Shown here: positions 29,648 to 39,274 of the stretch, one piece after another | Numbering within the stretch: position 1 is the first letter of the stretch | How the letters are laid out: the number at the start of each line of letters is the position of its first letter | Source: Ligilactobacillus pabuli | Lineage (GTDB): Bacteria; Bacillota; Bacilli; Lactobacillales; Lactobacillaceae | Assembly: GCF_022836475.1 (NCBI RefSeq) | Contig: NZ_BQXH01000001.1 | Span: 152,220 to 216,219 of the forward strand | DNA length: 64,000 bases | Direction: 5' to 3' | Notes under the pieces: model-generated | What the model was told of the DNA's origin: nothing | The model's input: the letters and a program-made list of their open reading frames with translations, nothing else | Database searches by the model: none | Made by a program: the position numbers and the translations under genes

Positions 29648-31882
29648 TTAATGGATCACTCGTTTCACTACATATACGTCAGCGACCCGCTTAACGTTAT
29701 CGATCAAACGCTGCAACTCAACTTGATCACGAACACCAACTGTAAGGTCAATGATTGCCATCTTGTTATTATCGACTCGACCATTGATCGAATTCAAATT
29801 CTTCGTGGAATTGTTGACCATTTGTAAAATGTCATTTAATAAGCCGGAACGGTTATAACCTTCGATTTCCAAATCCGTATCATAGTAAGTTTGGTCTTCT
29901 GGTAAATTATTCCAGGAAACTTCAATCAGTCGTGTCCCATTTTTCTCTGCATTTTTCACATTTGGACAGTCAATTCGATGAACTGATACACCACGACCTT
30001 TGGTAATATAACCAACGATTTCATCTCCAGGAATCGGATTACAACAATGACTTAGTCGAACTAACATGTTATCGATCCCTGCAATGACTACTTTATCGTC
30101 CTTATCAGTCGACTTCTTAGCTTTCTGATTATTCTTATTATCCGTGTTAAGTTCCTTATGATCTTCTAAGAGCTCTTTTTCCTGTTGCTGACGTCGTTTT
30201 TCTTCTTCTTTTTGACGAATGTTTTCTACTAGAACGTTCACAACTCCAATTGGCTGTAATTCTCCAAAACCAATTGAAGCATATAAGTCTTCCACCGTCT
30301 TAAACTGCTTGCGCTCTAAAACTCGCTCAATATTTTCACTCACTAAGACTTGATGCGGATCAAAGCCGCCGTCTTCTAGTGCATGCTGCAAAATTTCTTG
30401 ACCATTGGCGACATTTTCACTCCGGTCACGGAGCTTAAAGAACCGGCGAATCTTATTTCTCGCCTTATTAGTGTGCACTAAATCTAACCAATCTTGACTA
30501 GGACCGGCAGAATTCTGTGAGGTCAAAATGTCAACGATATCACCATTTTTAATTTGATAATTTAATGGGACGATCTTACCATTTACTTTGGTACCTGTCG
30601 TATGATTCCCAATTTCAGTATGAATTGAGTAAGCCATATCCAACGGAACTGAACCTTTCGGTAATTCCAAAACATCACCTTTAGGGGTAAACACATAGAC
30701 ACGGTCAGAAAATAAGTCGCCTTTAACACTTTCCATGAAATCGTTAGCGTCTTCTGATTCGTTTTGGAACTCTAAGATCTCCTTGAAAAAGTTAAGCTTC
30801 TCGCCAGTTTCCGTCGAATTAACAGCATCTTTTTTGCCTTCTTTATAAGCCCAGTGAGCCGCGATCCCAAATTCAGCAACTTGGTGCATTTCTTCAGTCC
30901 GAATTTGAACTTCAAACGGGCGTCCAGTTGGCCCTAAGACTGTCGTGTGCAAAGATTGATACATATTGGCCTTTGGCATCGCAATATAGTCCTTAAACCG
31001 TCCTGGCATTGGTTTCCAGCGGGTATGGATCGCACCTAAAACGGCATAACAATCTTTAATTGAACGGACTACGACTCGAATCGCAATTAAATCATAAATT
31101 TGATCAAATTGCTTGTGCTGATCGCGCATTTTACGATAAATCGAATAAATATGTTTCGGCCGTCCATAAATTTCACAATCCAAGTCTAAATCTGCAATGG
31201 CTTGTTTAATCTGTTCGATCACCTGTTCAATATATTGTAAGCGTTCCGTTCGTTTAGAGTTCATCAAATGGACGATCCGGTAATACTGTTGCGGGTTCAA
31301 ATAACGTAAGGATGTATCCTCCAATTCCCATTTAATGGTACTGATTCCCAAACGGTCAGCCAGCGGTGCGTAAATTTCTAACGTTTCGTTAGCGATCCTG
31401 CGCTGCTTATCTGGCCTCAAATGACCCAGTGTCCGCATATTATGCAGGCGGTCAGCGAGTTTCACGATAATGACCCGCAGATCTTTAGACATCGCAAGTA
31501 AAAGTTTCCGGTGATTTTCTGCCTGTGCTTCTTGGTGAGAGATATATTTGATCTTACTCAATTTAGTCACACCATCAACAATGATTTCCACATCTTTACC
31601 AAAAAGTTCACCGACATCACCTAAAGTGACTGGTGTATCTTCGACAACATCATGCAAAAAGCCCGCACAAACTGTTGCTGGATCCATTTTTAAATTAGCC
31701 AAGATCCCGGCCACTTGAATCGGATGAATAATATATGGTTCGCCCGATTTTCTAACCTGTTCCTTATGAACATAAGTGGCAAAATCGCAGGCCTTTTGGA
31801 CTAATGCAACATGTTCTTGGTTCATATATTTTTGACACATCTCAAGAACGCCTTCAGCGCTCCAAATTGTTTCTTTTTCCAT
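29648..31882 (-). CDS. rel: Bifunctional (p)ppGpp synthetase/hydrolase Rel
   Basis: Makes and degrades (p)ppGpp in the stringent response. The 744 residues contain the HD hydrolase domain (AGFLHDVVEDT near 73-83, KLADRLHNMRT), the synthetase domain (YQSLHTTVLGP, EVQIRTEEMH), TGS (VFTPKGDVLELPKGS), a zinc-finger/helical region (RLSHCCNPIPGD) and C-terminal ACT. HD residues look intact, so hydrolase is expected active. Cotranscribed with dtd. Confidence 0.96.
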   Translation of the reverse strand: MEKETIWSAEGVLEMCQKYMNQEHVALVQKACDFATYVHKEQVRKSGEPYIIHPIQVAGILANLKMDPATVCAGFLHDVVEDTPVTLGDVGELFGKDVEIIVDGVTKLSKIKYISHQEAQAENHRKLLLAMSKDLRVIIVKLADRLHNMRTLGHLRPDKQRRIANETLEIYAPLADRLGISTIKWELEDTSLRYLNPQQYYRIVHLMNSKRTERLQYIEQVIEQIKQAIADLDLDCEIYGRPKHIYSIYRKMRDQHKQFDQIYDLIAIRVVVRSIKDCYAVLGAIHTRWKPMPGRFKDYIAMPKANMYQSLHTTVLGPTGRPFEVQIRTEEMHQVAEFGIAAHWAYKEGKKDAVNSTETGEKLNFFKEILEFQNESEDANDFMESVKGDLFSDRVYVFTPKGDVLELPKGSVPLDMAYSIHTEIGNHTTGTKVNGKIVPLNYQIKNGDIVDILTSQNSAGPSQDWLDLVHTNKARNKIRRFFKLRDRSENVANGQEILQHALEDGGFDPHQVLVSENIERVLERKQFKTVEDLYASIGFGELQPIGVVNVLVENIRQKEEEKRRQQQEKELLEDHKELNTDNKNNQKAKKSTDKDDKVVIAGIDNMLVRLSHCCNPIPGDEIVGYITKGRGVSVHRIDCPNVKNAEKNGTRLIEVSWNNLPEDQTYYDTDLEIEGYNRSGLLNDILQMVNNSTKNLNSINGRVDNNKMAIIDLTVGVRDQVELQRLIDNVKRVADVYVVKRVIH

Positions 31883-31989
31883 GAGTATTCACCCCAAACT
31901 AACTTCGGATTTTCAAATTAGGCAGGATATTTGAGCAATTGTCCTCCTAACTTGAGTCCTCCATCGTTAACAAAATTTTTATTTAAAAG

Positions 31990-32033
31990 AAAAGCACGCA
32001 TGTCTACCCTGGATAAACAAACGTGCGGTTCCT
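31990..32033 (-). terminator. Terminator after the 108-residue membrane protein gene
   Basis: AAAAG...GCACG against CGTGCTTTT with a long loop, on the minus strand right after the stop at 32035. Confidence 0.6.
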
Positions 32034-32034
32034 T

Positions 32035-32361
32035 TTAATCTTTGGTGATTCCATAAGCAAGGTAAGTCAGGCATAGATAGACTGCCGTGAAATAAACTGC
32101 ATAGCCGTCAAAAAAGTATCTATAACCGATAAAATATAGTACCGGAAAAAATAAAAGGATCAGCCATGACATTTTTTTAGCACCAAGATACAATCCTAAA
32201 ACAATGGCATAGACTACGTTCGCTCCCAGTAGAACAAAACCTACCTTCATAATATCATTTAAACCTAGTGTTACGCTAATAATTGGAACAATAAAAGCAA
32301 AAACAGCTCCAAAAGCTAAACACCATGCTGCTTTTATTGTAAAAAGATCTCTGACCTTCAT
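32035..32361 (-). CDS. Small multi-pass membrane protein, unknown
   Basis: 108 residues with about four membrane helices (roughly 12-33, 38-60, 65-83, 86-104) and a charged KVRD start and TKD end. I do not recognise a family. Its ribosome site GGGGG lies in the 4-base loop of a hairpin AAAAGC/GCTTTT just before the ATG, an unusual setting that might limit translation. It stands between rsmE and rel with its own terminator. Confidence 0.75.
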   Translation of the reverse strand: MKVRDLFTIKAAWCLAFGAVFAFIVPIISVTLGLNDIMKVGFVLLGANVVYAIVLGLYLGAKKMSWLILLFFPVLYFIGYRYFFDGYAVYFTAVYLCLTYLAYGITKD

Positions 32362-32476
32362 AAAAGCCCCCGCTTTTCAAAATTTCTTAGTTAGTATTTT
32401 ACTCCAGTTTTTGTCGATAATCAATTCTGCTCTTTGGCTAATAACTACCCATCAAATTGGTTAATTATGCCGGTTT

Positions 32477-33247
32477 TTAAGCTAACTCTAAACCAAAGGA
32501 CAAAGCTGCCAGTAAATACAATGGTGCTGTTTCTGCCCGCATAATGCGCGGTCCCAGTCCACTAGCGACCACTTGCTGGGCTTGCAAAGTTTGAACCTCT
32601 GCTGGAGTAAAGCCGCCCTCTGGTCCAAAAAAGGCTGCTAAACGACACGGAGCCTGCGGTTTGGCCTGAAGCTGTGCTTTAATTTTCTGGACAATTTGAG
32701 CTAGTTGACTCGTTTCGCCCTGTTTGGCAGATTCTTCGTACGCCACGGTTCGATAGTCAGCAGTTTCAATCGCTGTAAGGACTTCATCCAAACTTTGACA
32801 ATAAAGCACCTCTGGCACAACTACTCGGTGCGATTGTTCAGCAGCTCCCTGAGCAATCTTTTGCAAACGATCCACTTTTTTGACCGCTTTTTTAGTATTC
32901 CATTGTGCTACTGAACGGGCACCATTATAAAAAATAAATTGGGCAGCACCCAATTCTGTCCCTTTTTGCACAATTTTTTCAGTTTTATCTCCCTTAGAGA
33001 TTCCGCAAATAATTTGCACTTGAACGGGTAATTCTGGTTTAGCAGTTAATGTTTCCACCAGCTTTGCCTGGGCTTGTTCAGGTTCGATTGCTGTTAATTC
33101 AACCACTTTAACTAATTGATCTGGACCGACCAGCTCCAATTGTGCTCCCACCTGATTACGCATGACCTTGATTGCATGGTGAAAAACTTCCGTGGGCAAA
33201 GTAAATTCATTAGTGGTAATGTCTGTGTGAATAAAATAACGTTGCAT
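32477..33247 (-). CDS. rsmE: 16S rRNA (uracil(1498)-N3)-methyltransferase
   Basis: Methylates U1498 of 16S rRNA in the decoding region. SPOUT fold; the SAM-binding knot is seen as FFGPEGGFTPAE and LGPRIMRAETAPL near the C-terminus of a 256-residue protein, with an N-terminal PUA-like domain. The start is 9 bases after prmA, with AGGAGA inside the prmA end, so the two are coupled as in many firmicutes. Confidence 0.95.
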   Translation of the reverse strand: MQRYFIHTDITTNEFTLPTEVFHHAIKVMRNQVGAQLELVGPDQLVKVVELTAIEPEQAQAKLVETLTAKPELPVQVQIICGISKGDKTEKIVQKGTELGAAQFIFYNGARSVAQWNTKKAVKKVDRLQKIAQGAAEQSHRVVVPEVLYCQSLDEVLTAIETADYRTVAYEESAKQGETSQLAQIVQKIKAQLQAKPQAPCRLAAFFGPEGGFTPAEVQTLQAQQVVASGLGPRIMRAETAPLYLLAALSFGLELA

Positions 33248-33256
33248 CTTTTTCTC

Positions 33257-34150
33257 CTATTCATCTTCCAGCGGCTGACTAGCAATTATCCCATACCAGT
33301 CACCAATGTTAAATGTTTCTTCCACGACAAAACCATTTTGGGTTAAGGTGTCCTTGATCAAAGAGACCTTATCCTGAATGATTCCAGATAACAGCAGCTT
33401 ACCGTTAGGGTTAAGATGCGTTGCAGCTTGTGGGATCAAAGGTACGATGATTTCAGCTAAAATATTAGCGACAATGATATCGGTTTTGCCAGTCACATTC
33501 TCTAATAGGCTATTTTTAGCTAAATGAACGTCGGTCGCAACTGGATTTAACGCAAAGTTCTCTGCAGCCGCTTTGATCGATTCATCATCAACATCATAGG
33601 CAGCGACATGTGCTGCACCTAAGTACTTAGCTGCAATACTTAAGACACCAGACCCAGTCCCAACATCGATCACATCTTCTCCGCCTGCTATTACAGCTTC
33701 TAATGCATGAAGGGCTAACACGGTCGTTGGATGTGTTCCTGTTCCAAATGACTTTCCTGGATCCAACCGGATCACCGCAGTTTTTTCATCAAAAGTATCC
33801 GTCGGTTCCCAACTAGGTGCAATCGCTAGATAACGACTGATTCGTTTAGAATGATAGTATTTCTTCCACTCGTTATCCCAACTACTATCGTCTAACTGTT
33901 CAATAGTGATCTCAAAATCACCTGGCTCCAAACCAAACTGAGGTAAGTTTGCTAACGAACTGCCCATTTTCTGTGCTAGTGGTTCAACTGCTGTTCCCTC
34001 AGCAAAATAGGTGGCTAAAACGACATAGTCAGCCTGATCGGCTTCAGTTAATTCAATTCCTTCTGCACCATTTTCAACCAAAAGGTTACTAACTGCTTCT
34101 TGTGCTTCTGCACTACACTTAATTGCTAATTTATTCCACTTCAAACTCAT
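33257..34150 (-). CDS. prmA: Ribosomal protein L11 methyltransferase
   Basis: Trimethylates ribosomal protein L11. N-terminal substrate domain with DSSWDNEWKKYYH, then the SAM domain with DPGKSFGTGTHPTT, VIDVGTGSGVLSIAA and DIIVANILAEI, all PrmA signatures; 297 residues. First gene of the prmA-rsmE pair. Confidence 0.96.
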   Translation of the reverse strand: MSLKWNKLAIKCSAEAQEAVSNLLVENGAEGIELTEADQADYVVLATYFAEGTAVEPLAQKMGSSLANLPQFGLEPGDFEITIEQLDDSSWDNEWKKYYHSKRISRYLAIAPSWEPTDTFDEKTAVIRLDPGKSFGTGTHPTTVLALHALEAVIAGGEDVIDVGTGSGVLSIAAKYLGAAHVAAYDVDDESIKAAAENFALNPVATDVHLAKNSLLENVTGKTDIIVANILAEIIVPLIPQAATHLNPNGKLLLSGIIQDKVSLIKDTLTQNGFVVEETFNIGDWYGIIASQPLEDE

Positions 34151-34378
34151 TTCTCCTTAAGTTTTAAATTATTCTCATATTTCTGCTGAATTACTAACTC
34201 TGTTTATTTTACAGTAACTTGACAAATTTTGCACAGTTAACTAATTACGTCTGAAAAAACCAATTATAGCCAGTCCCCAGCTAAAATCTGAAATAAATCT
34301 CTTAAAAGCAATTACAAGGCCCGTTTTTTTTGCTAAACTTAATTAGGTAGATAATTATTTTCGATAGGAGCAAAACAA

Positions 34379-35338
34379 ATGGCAAAATATAAAATGATTT
34401 TAGATTTAGATACTGGGATCGATGACGCTTTGGCCATTGCATATGCATTGGCCACACCCGAAGCAGATTTGATTGGGATCATCGGTTCTTATGGTAACGT
34501 AGTCACTGAACGTGGGGTTCAGAATAGTTTAGATCTCTTAGAATTATTAGGTCATCCTGAAGTTCCCGTTTATCTTGGTGCACAACACTCCTCCACCACT
34601 GACCACTTCGATGTAATGCCTGTCAGTGCCCAAATTCATGGCGTGAACGGCGTTGGTGAAGTTGAATTAAAAACTGCAGACCGTCAGTTGGAAGCGGGTT
34701 CAGGCGTCGACTTTTTAGTTGCTGCAGCCCACAAGTACCAACAAGATTTAATTTTAGTTCCAACTGGTCCAATGACTAACTTAGCTGCTGCTTTAGACCA
34801 AGACCCAGCTATTGCGGATTTAATTGGTAATGTCACTTTTATGGGCGGTGCTTTAACAGTCCCTGGTAATGTCACACCAGTCACAGAAGCTAACATTAAC
34901 CAAGACCCAGAAGCTGCAGACCGCGTTTTACGCAGCTCATTACCACTAACAATGGTTGGCTTGGATGTTACAACGCGGACCTTGCTAACTACTAAGGAAA
35001 CTCAGTCTTGGCGTGATCTCCACACCACTGCTGGTGAAAAGTATGCTGATATTGTTGACTTTTATATTGATGCATACAAGGTTACTAGTCCACACTTAGG
35101 CGGTTGTGCTTTACACGATCCGCTAGCTGTGGCTGTGGCTGTTGAACAAAGTCTAGTTTCAACAATTTATCTTAACATGAAAGTTGATACTGAAGCTCCG
35201 TTTGCCGGCCGGACAATTGGCGATGAAACCCGGATCAACGACCCAGCAACCCAAACTCAAGTTGCCGTTAACGTTGACAAAGACCGTTTTGTCGCAGAAT
35301 TTATGACAAAATTAACTGAACTATTTAAAAATAATTAG
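34379..35338 (+). CDS. Inosine/uridine-type nucleoside hydrolase
   Basis: Hydrolyses nucleosides to ribose and base for salvage. The calcium site DLDTGIDD (residues 9-16) and C-terminal GGCALHDPLAVA with catalytic His are family hallmarks; also VPTGPMTNLA. 319 residues. ATG follows ATAGGAGC. Substrate range (purine or pyrimidine) cannot be read from sequence. A small membrane-protein gene follows at 26 bases. Confidence 0.93.
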   Translation: MAKYKMILDLDTGIDDALAIAYALATPEADLIGIIGSYGNVVTERGVQNSLDLLELLGHPEVPVYLGAQHSSTTDHFDVMPVSAQIHGVNGVGEVELKTADRQLEAGSGVDFLVAAAHKYQQDLILVPTGPMTNLAAALDQDPAIADLIGNVTFMGGALTVPGNVTPVTEANINQDPEAADRVLRSSLPLTMVGLDVTTRTLLTTKETQSWRDLHTTAGEKYADIVDFYIDAYKVTSPHLGGCALHDPLAVAVAVEQSLVSTIYLNMKVDTEAPFAGRTIGDETRINDPATQTQVAVNVDKDRFVAEFMTKLTELFKNN

Positions 35339-35364
35339 TTCAGATTTACAAAGCAGGTGAACAT

Positions 35365-35721
35365 ATGAACTGGAAGTATGTTGGAATTTTTTTATTTGTC
35401 CTCTGGTTATTTCTAACGGCAAATAAATTTATCAGTTTAGGCAAGCGAGCCAACTTTTCTTATCAGCGTGCCTATTTTGGCCAAATTAACTGGTACCGAA
35501 ACTTTCGTAACTGGCTGCTGATCATTGCCTTGTTAATGGTTGAAATCTTCGCATCGCTAAAGACGATCTTTTTGCTCTTCCTAGTTGCTTCAATTGTTTT
35601 TTTAGTATTGTGCCTTCGCAACTTAAAATTCAGAATTGGCCGGCCTTCCAGTTCAGTCTGGCTTTCTGGCTTAAATCTACTCTTACTGATTATTGCAAGC
35701 ATCTTTGTCTTCGTCTTATAG
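35365..35721 (+). CDS. Small membrane protein, unknown
   Basis: 118 residues, about four hydrophobic helices (near 4-22, 48-64, 66-84, 98-117) with basic loops, so probably inner-membrane. No family recognised. AGGTGA before the ATG, and only 26 bases after the nucleoside hydrolase gene, so likely cotranscribed. Ends in a shared bidirectional terminator. Confidence 0.75.
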   Translation: MNWKYVGIFLFVLWLFLTANKFISLGKRANFSYQRAYFGQINWYRNFRNWLLIIALLMVEIFASLKTIFLLFLVASIVFLVLCLRNLKFRIGRPSSSVWLSGLNLLLLIIASIFVFVL

Positions 35722-35731
35722 CTCGCTAAAT

Positions 35732-35778
35732 AAAAAGTCTCCCACCTCATTATTTTAATCAGGTGGGAGACTTTTTTT
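35732..35778. terminator. Bidirectional terminator
   Basis: AAAAAGTCTCCCACCT / AGGTGGGAGACTTTTTTT, a 16-bp stem between convergent genes. Confidence 0.9.
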
Positions 35779-36535
35779 AGTATAAGCAGAGCTGTTGCTG
35801 GTGGATCACGTTTAAAATATCATCTCGTTTAGTTTCACGGTGGTTCAGCTTAGCTGAGTTCACTTGGTGAGTAAAAGAATCAATACGGCGGTTAGAGTCA
35901 CGTAAATCGTAATAAGTCTGGACGACTTCATCATAGTCTTTTAATTCAGCTAAACTATGGTCGGTCTCATACTCATTTTCAAAACTACGAAATTTTAACG
36001 GTAATCGCGGCTTTAATTCTGGCTGTTGATCTGGGACACCAACTTGCAAACCCAACAGTGGAAAAGTTAGGGCTGGCAGCTTTAATAGCTTAACCATCGC
36101 TGCCGCATCATTAGCGATACTGCCCAAAAAGACCGTTCCTAAGCCCCAGCTTTCAGCTAGATCAGCAACGTTTTGACTAGCTAAAACCGTGTCGTCAACT
36201 GCTTGCAAAAAAACGTCAGTCTTGTGTAAACGACCATCATTGTTCCCACTGGCTTTTCTAATTTGCTGATTACGATACAAATCAACGACAAAAATAAATA
36301 AATCACCGTTTGCGCCAACATAATCCTGCTGACAAATTTCGCGGATCTGCTGCCGCTTTTCTGATGCAGTGACATGAATGACTGAAGACTGCTGTAAAAA
36401 TGACGAAGTTGCAGTCTGACGAGCTGCTTCTAACAATAAGTTTAACTGCTCTTGTGTCAAAGATTGCTCTTTAAAAGCCCGAATTGTTCGCCGATTCAAT
36501 AATAAATTTTCAACTTGGTTATTTTTGTTCACCAT
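35777..36535 (-). CDS. Nitroreductase-family NAD(P)H:FMN oxidoreductase
   Basis: FMN enzyme of the NfsA/Frp-type nitroreductase group, 252 residues. Seen: the N-terminal FMN-phosphate motif RRTIRAF, the middle SQNVADLAESWGLGTVFLGSI, and LLGLQVGVPDQQPELKPRLPL, which marks the NfsA/YwcG-like subgroup acting on flavins, quinones or nitro compounds with NADPH. AAAGGAGGGG before the start. It lies after greA, beyond the greA terminator; no clear separate promoter was seen in the short gap. Confidence 0.9.
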   Translation of the reverse strand: MVNKNNQVENLLLNRRTIRAFKEQSLTQEQLNLLLEAARQTATSSFLQQSSVIHVTASEKRQQIREICQQDYVGANGDLFIFVVDLYRNQQIRKASGNNDGRLHKTDVFLQAVDDTVLASQNVADLAESWGLGTVFLGSIANDAAAMVKLLKLPALTFPLLGLQVGVPDQQPELKPRLPLKFRSFENEYETDHSLAELKDYDEVVQTYYDLRDSNRRIDSFTHQVNSAKLNHRETKRDDILNVIHQQQLCLY

Positions 36536-36564
36536 CAGTTTGAGCCCCTCCTTTAATTAATAAA

Positions 36565-36604
36565 AAACAAACCATCTCCGCTGATCAAGAAATGATTTGC
36601 TTTC
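36565..36604 (-). terminator. greA terminator
   Basis: GCAAATCAT / ATGGTTTGT stem (with G-U pairs) followed by TTTTTT on the minus strand. Confidence 0.65.
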
Positions 36605-36616
36605 TCTAACTTAAAC

Positions 36617-37090
36617 TTACTTAACGTCAACGATCTTAACTGACATTTCGCCAGCGGGTGTGTCGATTGTTACTTCTTCACCCAACTTATGACCAATCAA
36701 GCCTTTGGCAATTGGTGATTCGTTTGAAATCTTACCTTCAAATGGATCTGCTTCAGCAGCACCAACGATTTGGTAAGTTTCTGGTTCATCATCGTCTTCT
36801 TGGAAAGTGACGCTCTTACCAACAGCAACTTCGTTTTTAGCAATTGCATCACTATCAATAATTTCAGCATAGTTGATCATATGGTCAAGTTCTTTGATTC
36901 GACCTTCAACAAATGACTGTTCATCTTTAGCTGATTCATATTCAGAGTTTTCTGATAAGTCACCGAAAGACCGTGCGATTTTGATCCGTTTGATCACTTC
37001 TGCACGTTTGTTAGTTTTTAATTCTTCTAATTCTGCTTGTAATTTTTCTTTTCCTTCCAAAGTCATTGGAAATGTTTTTTCTTCAGCCAT
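36617..37090 (-). CDS. greA: Transcription elongation factor GreA
   Basis: Rescues backtracked RNA polymerase by stimulating transcript cleavage. 157 residues: N-terminal coiled coil ([19 protein letters not shown]) with the tip acidic residues in [15 protein letters not shown], and the C-terminal FKBP-like domain. Downstream of udk-mltG as in other lactobacilli, with a terminator between. Confidence 0.96.
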   Translation of the reverse strand: MAEEKTFPMTLEGKEKLQAELEELKTNKRAEVIKRIKIARSFGDLSENSEYESAKDEQSFVEGRIKELDHMINYAEIIDSDAIAKNEVAVGKSVTFQEDDDEPETYQIVGAAEADPFEGKISNESPIAKGLIGHKLGEEVTIDTPAGEMSVKIVDVK

Positions 37091-37257
37091 TCTAAAAATC
37101 CCTTCAATTCAAAAATTTATCCTTATTGTAAGCAAAAAGCTTACCTAGGTAAACACCTATTTTTATAGTTAACAAGATTATATGCTAGTTCAAATCAGTT
37201 CACTTTGCAAGTCTTGTTCACCAATTTAACAATTACTCAACTTAATCCAGTCAACTG

Positions 37258-37306
37258 AAAGAAAGGCACAAACAGCAATCAAACATTGCTATTTGTGCAC
37301 TTTCTA
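37258..37306 (-). terminator. udk terminator
   Basis: Long stem AGAAAGTGCACAAA...AGCAAT / ATTGCT...TTTGTGCCTTTCT on the minus strand right after the udk stop. Confidence 0.85.
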
Positions 37307-37312
37307 GCCACT

Positions 37313-37948
37313 TTAGTTTTGTGCGACTCGAATTATATCCCGAATTTTTGTTACCAATAAATCAATGGCAACTTTGTTTTCGGCTCCTTCAGGTACGATC
37401 ACATCAGCATAACGCTTGGTTGGTTCAATAAACTGATGGTACATGGGCTTAACCGTTCGCAAGTACTGGTCAATGATCGACTGGAGCGTACGTCCACGAT
37501 CCTTCATATCGCGTTGGATCCGTCGGATGATCCGAATATCATCATCCGTATCAACAAAGACTTTAATATCTAAGAGATCCCGCAGTTTAGGATCAGTTAA
37601 AATAAAAATTCCTTCTAAGATGATCACTTCTTTAGGTTCAACTCTTTCAATTTCTTCACTTCTAGTAGAAATTGAATAATCGTAAACCGGCTTATCAATT
37701 GCTTTCCACTGGGATAGATCCGACAGCTGAGCAATTAGTAAGTCTGTATCAAAAGCATTCGGATGATCATAGTTGACCTTAGCTCGTTGTTCCAGTGTCA
37801 TTTCACTTTGATCACGATAGTATGAATCTTGTTCCAACATTAAAATTGAATGACCATGCAGTTGGTCGAAAATTGCGTGCGACACAGAAGTTTTTCCACT
37901 TCCTGAGCCCCCCGTAACTCCAATGATAACCGGTCTTTTTCTTGGCAT
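37313..37948 (-). CDS. udk: Uridine kinase
   Basis: Phosphorylates uridine and cytidine for pyrimidine salvage. P-loop [12 protein letters not shown] (8-19), [20 protein letters not shown] and PVYDY are family motifs; 211 residues. Starts 18 bases after mltG, so the two are one operon. Confidence 0.96.
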   Translation of the reverse strand: MPRKRPVIIGVTGGSGSGKTSVSHAIFDQLHGHSILMLEQDSYYRDQSEMTLEQRAKVNYDHPNAFDTDLLIAQLSDLSQWKAIDKPVYDYSISTRSEEIERVEPKEVIILEGIFILTDPKLRDLLDIKVFVDTDDDIRIIRRIQRDMKDRGRTLQSIIDQYLRTVKPMYHQFIEPTKRYADVIVPEGAENKVAIDLLVTKIRDIIRVAQN

Positions 37949-37966
37949 TGCGTTTACCCCTCTACT

Positions 37967-39067
37967 CTAGTTATTTTTAGCGTCTACTTTATCAATGATC
38001 GCCTGATGCTGGTCATAAGTCTGGGAATAATAAACTTTACCAGTCTTGATATCTGCAAAGAAGTACAAGTAGTCTTGATCTCTTTGTTGTGGCGCTAAAA
38101 CGGCCTTAACTGAAGCAATACTTGGATTATTAAACGGTCCAGGTCCGATTCCGTTATTTTTGTAGAGATTATAAGGAGAATCAACTTCTAGGTCCTTGTA
38201 AGACACATTTTCTTTATGTTTGTTTAAAGCATATAAGACAGAAATATCAGTTTGTAATTTCATTTTTTGTGCTAAACGATTTTCGAATACCCCAGCAATT
38301 TTCGCCCGGTCTTGCGCATTGTTTCCTTCACGTTCAACTAACGAAGCCAAAGTCAAGACAGCTTGAACACTCTTCTTTTGCTGCTTGATCTTGCCATAGT
38401 ATGGTTTAAGTTCTTGATCAGTTTTAGCAACCATTTCTTCGACTAACTGTTGTAAGGTTAATTTTTTATTAATTGTGTAAGTTGCAGGATACAAATAGCC
38501 TTCTAAACGGTAGCGCACGTTCTTCGACTGCACATCCGATGTCAGTAAGTCAGGATACTTCTTTTGTAATTCACCGATAAACTTAGGATCATTCAATAAC
38601 TTCAAAAAGTCTTTTTGTGAAAAACGGGTGCTTTGTGCAACAGTTTTAGCAATCGTTTCTGCCGTCACACCTTCTCTGATCAACAATCGGCCAGAACTTA
38701 TTGGTTCACTAGAACCGCCTTTTTGTAAGTTATGTGCAATCTGACCCAAAGTCATCGATGGTTTGAGTTCATAGTAGCCCGCCTTAAAGTTAGCGATTTT
38801 TTTTGATTTAACGTAGTAATCAAATACAAAACCACTTTTAACGACTTTCTTTTGCTCCAAAATTGCCCCAATTTGTTTGCTGGTACTACCTACTGGAACC
38901 TTCACTTCAATTCGTTGGTGTGAGTTCGGCGCGAGCGGTTTTAAGCCCGCCTTAAAGTAGCTATAGCCTGTCACAGCAACTACCACTAGTAAGATCACGA
39001 TAATGCTAACTACGATCGTGATCACTTTTGTAGCGATATTATTTTTTTTACCATTAGAATCCAACAT
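37967..39067 (-). CDS. mltG: Endolytic murein transglycosylase MltG
   Basis: Membrane-anchored lytic transglycosylase (YceG family) thought to release nascent glycan strands. An N-terminal membrane helix (about 13-36) is followed by a LysM-like subdomain and the catalytic core: LTLASLVEREGN carries the catalytic Glu, with TDISVLYAL, YNLYKNNGIGPGPFNNPS and ADIKTGKVYYSQT downstream. 366 residues. AGGAGG before the ATG. Operon with udk. Confidence 0.95.
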   Translation of the reverse strand: MLDSNGKKNNIATKVITIVVSIIVILLVVVAVTGYSYFKAGLKPLAPNSHQRIEVKVPVGSTSKQIGAILEQKKVVKSGFVFDYYVKSKKIANFKAGYYELKPSMTLGQIAHNLQKGGSSEPISSGRLLIREGVTAETIAKTVAQSTRFSQKDFLKLLNDPKFIGELQKKYPDLLTSDVQSKNVRYRLEGYLYPATYTINKKLTLQQLVEEMVAKTDQELKPYYGKIKQQKKSVQAVLTLASLVEREGNNAQDRAKIAGVFENRLAQKMKLQTDISVLYALNKHKENVSYKDLEVDSPYNLYKNNGIGPGPFNNPSIASVKAVLAPQQRDQDYLYFFADIKTGKVYYSQTYDQHQAIIDKVDAKNN

Positions 39068-39183
39068 TTACCCTCCTAGAAAAACTCTCGAAATTAGTAT
39101 ACCAAACAGGAGCCAAAATGTATATAGTCGTTGATTTAGCAATGTTTTCATTTTATAGGTATCAACTCTATTAATTTTACCTG

Positions 39184-39252
39184 CAAAAAAATACAACTAT
39201 AGTTCACGAAATAAACTTTTTTACCATTTATTCGCCCCTACAATTGTATTTT
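39184..39252 (-). terminator. pheST terminator
   Basis: Outer stem AAAATACAA / TTGTATTTTTTT on the minus strand with an inner stem GAATAAA / TTTATTTC, 20 bases after the pheT stop. Confidence 0.65.
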
Positions 39253-39274
39253 ATTATTTCTATTACTTTAAAAA

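Noticed and set aside
31883..31990. Tiny leader peptide before rel (AGGAGG then a 6-codon frame)
   Set aside because: Too short to support without expression data.
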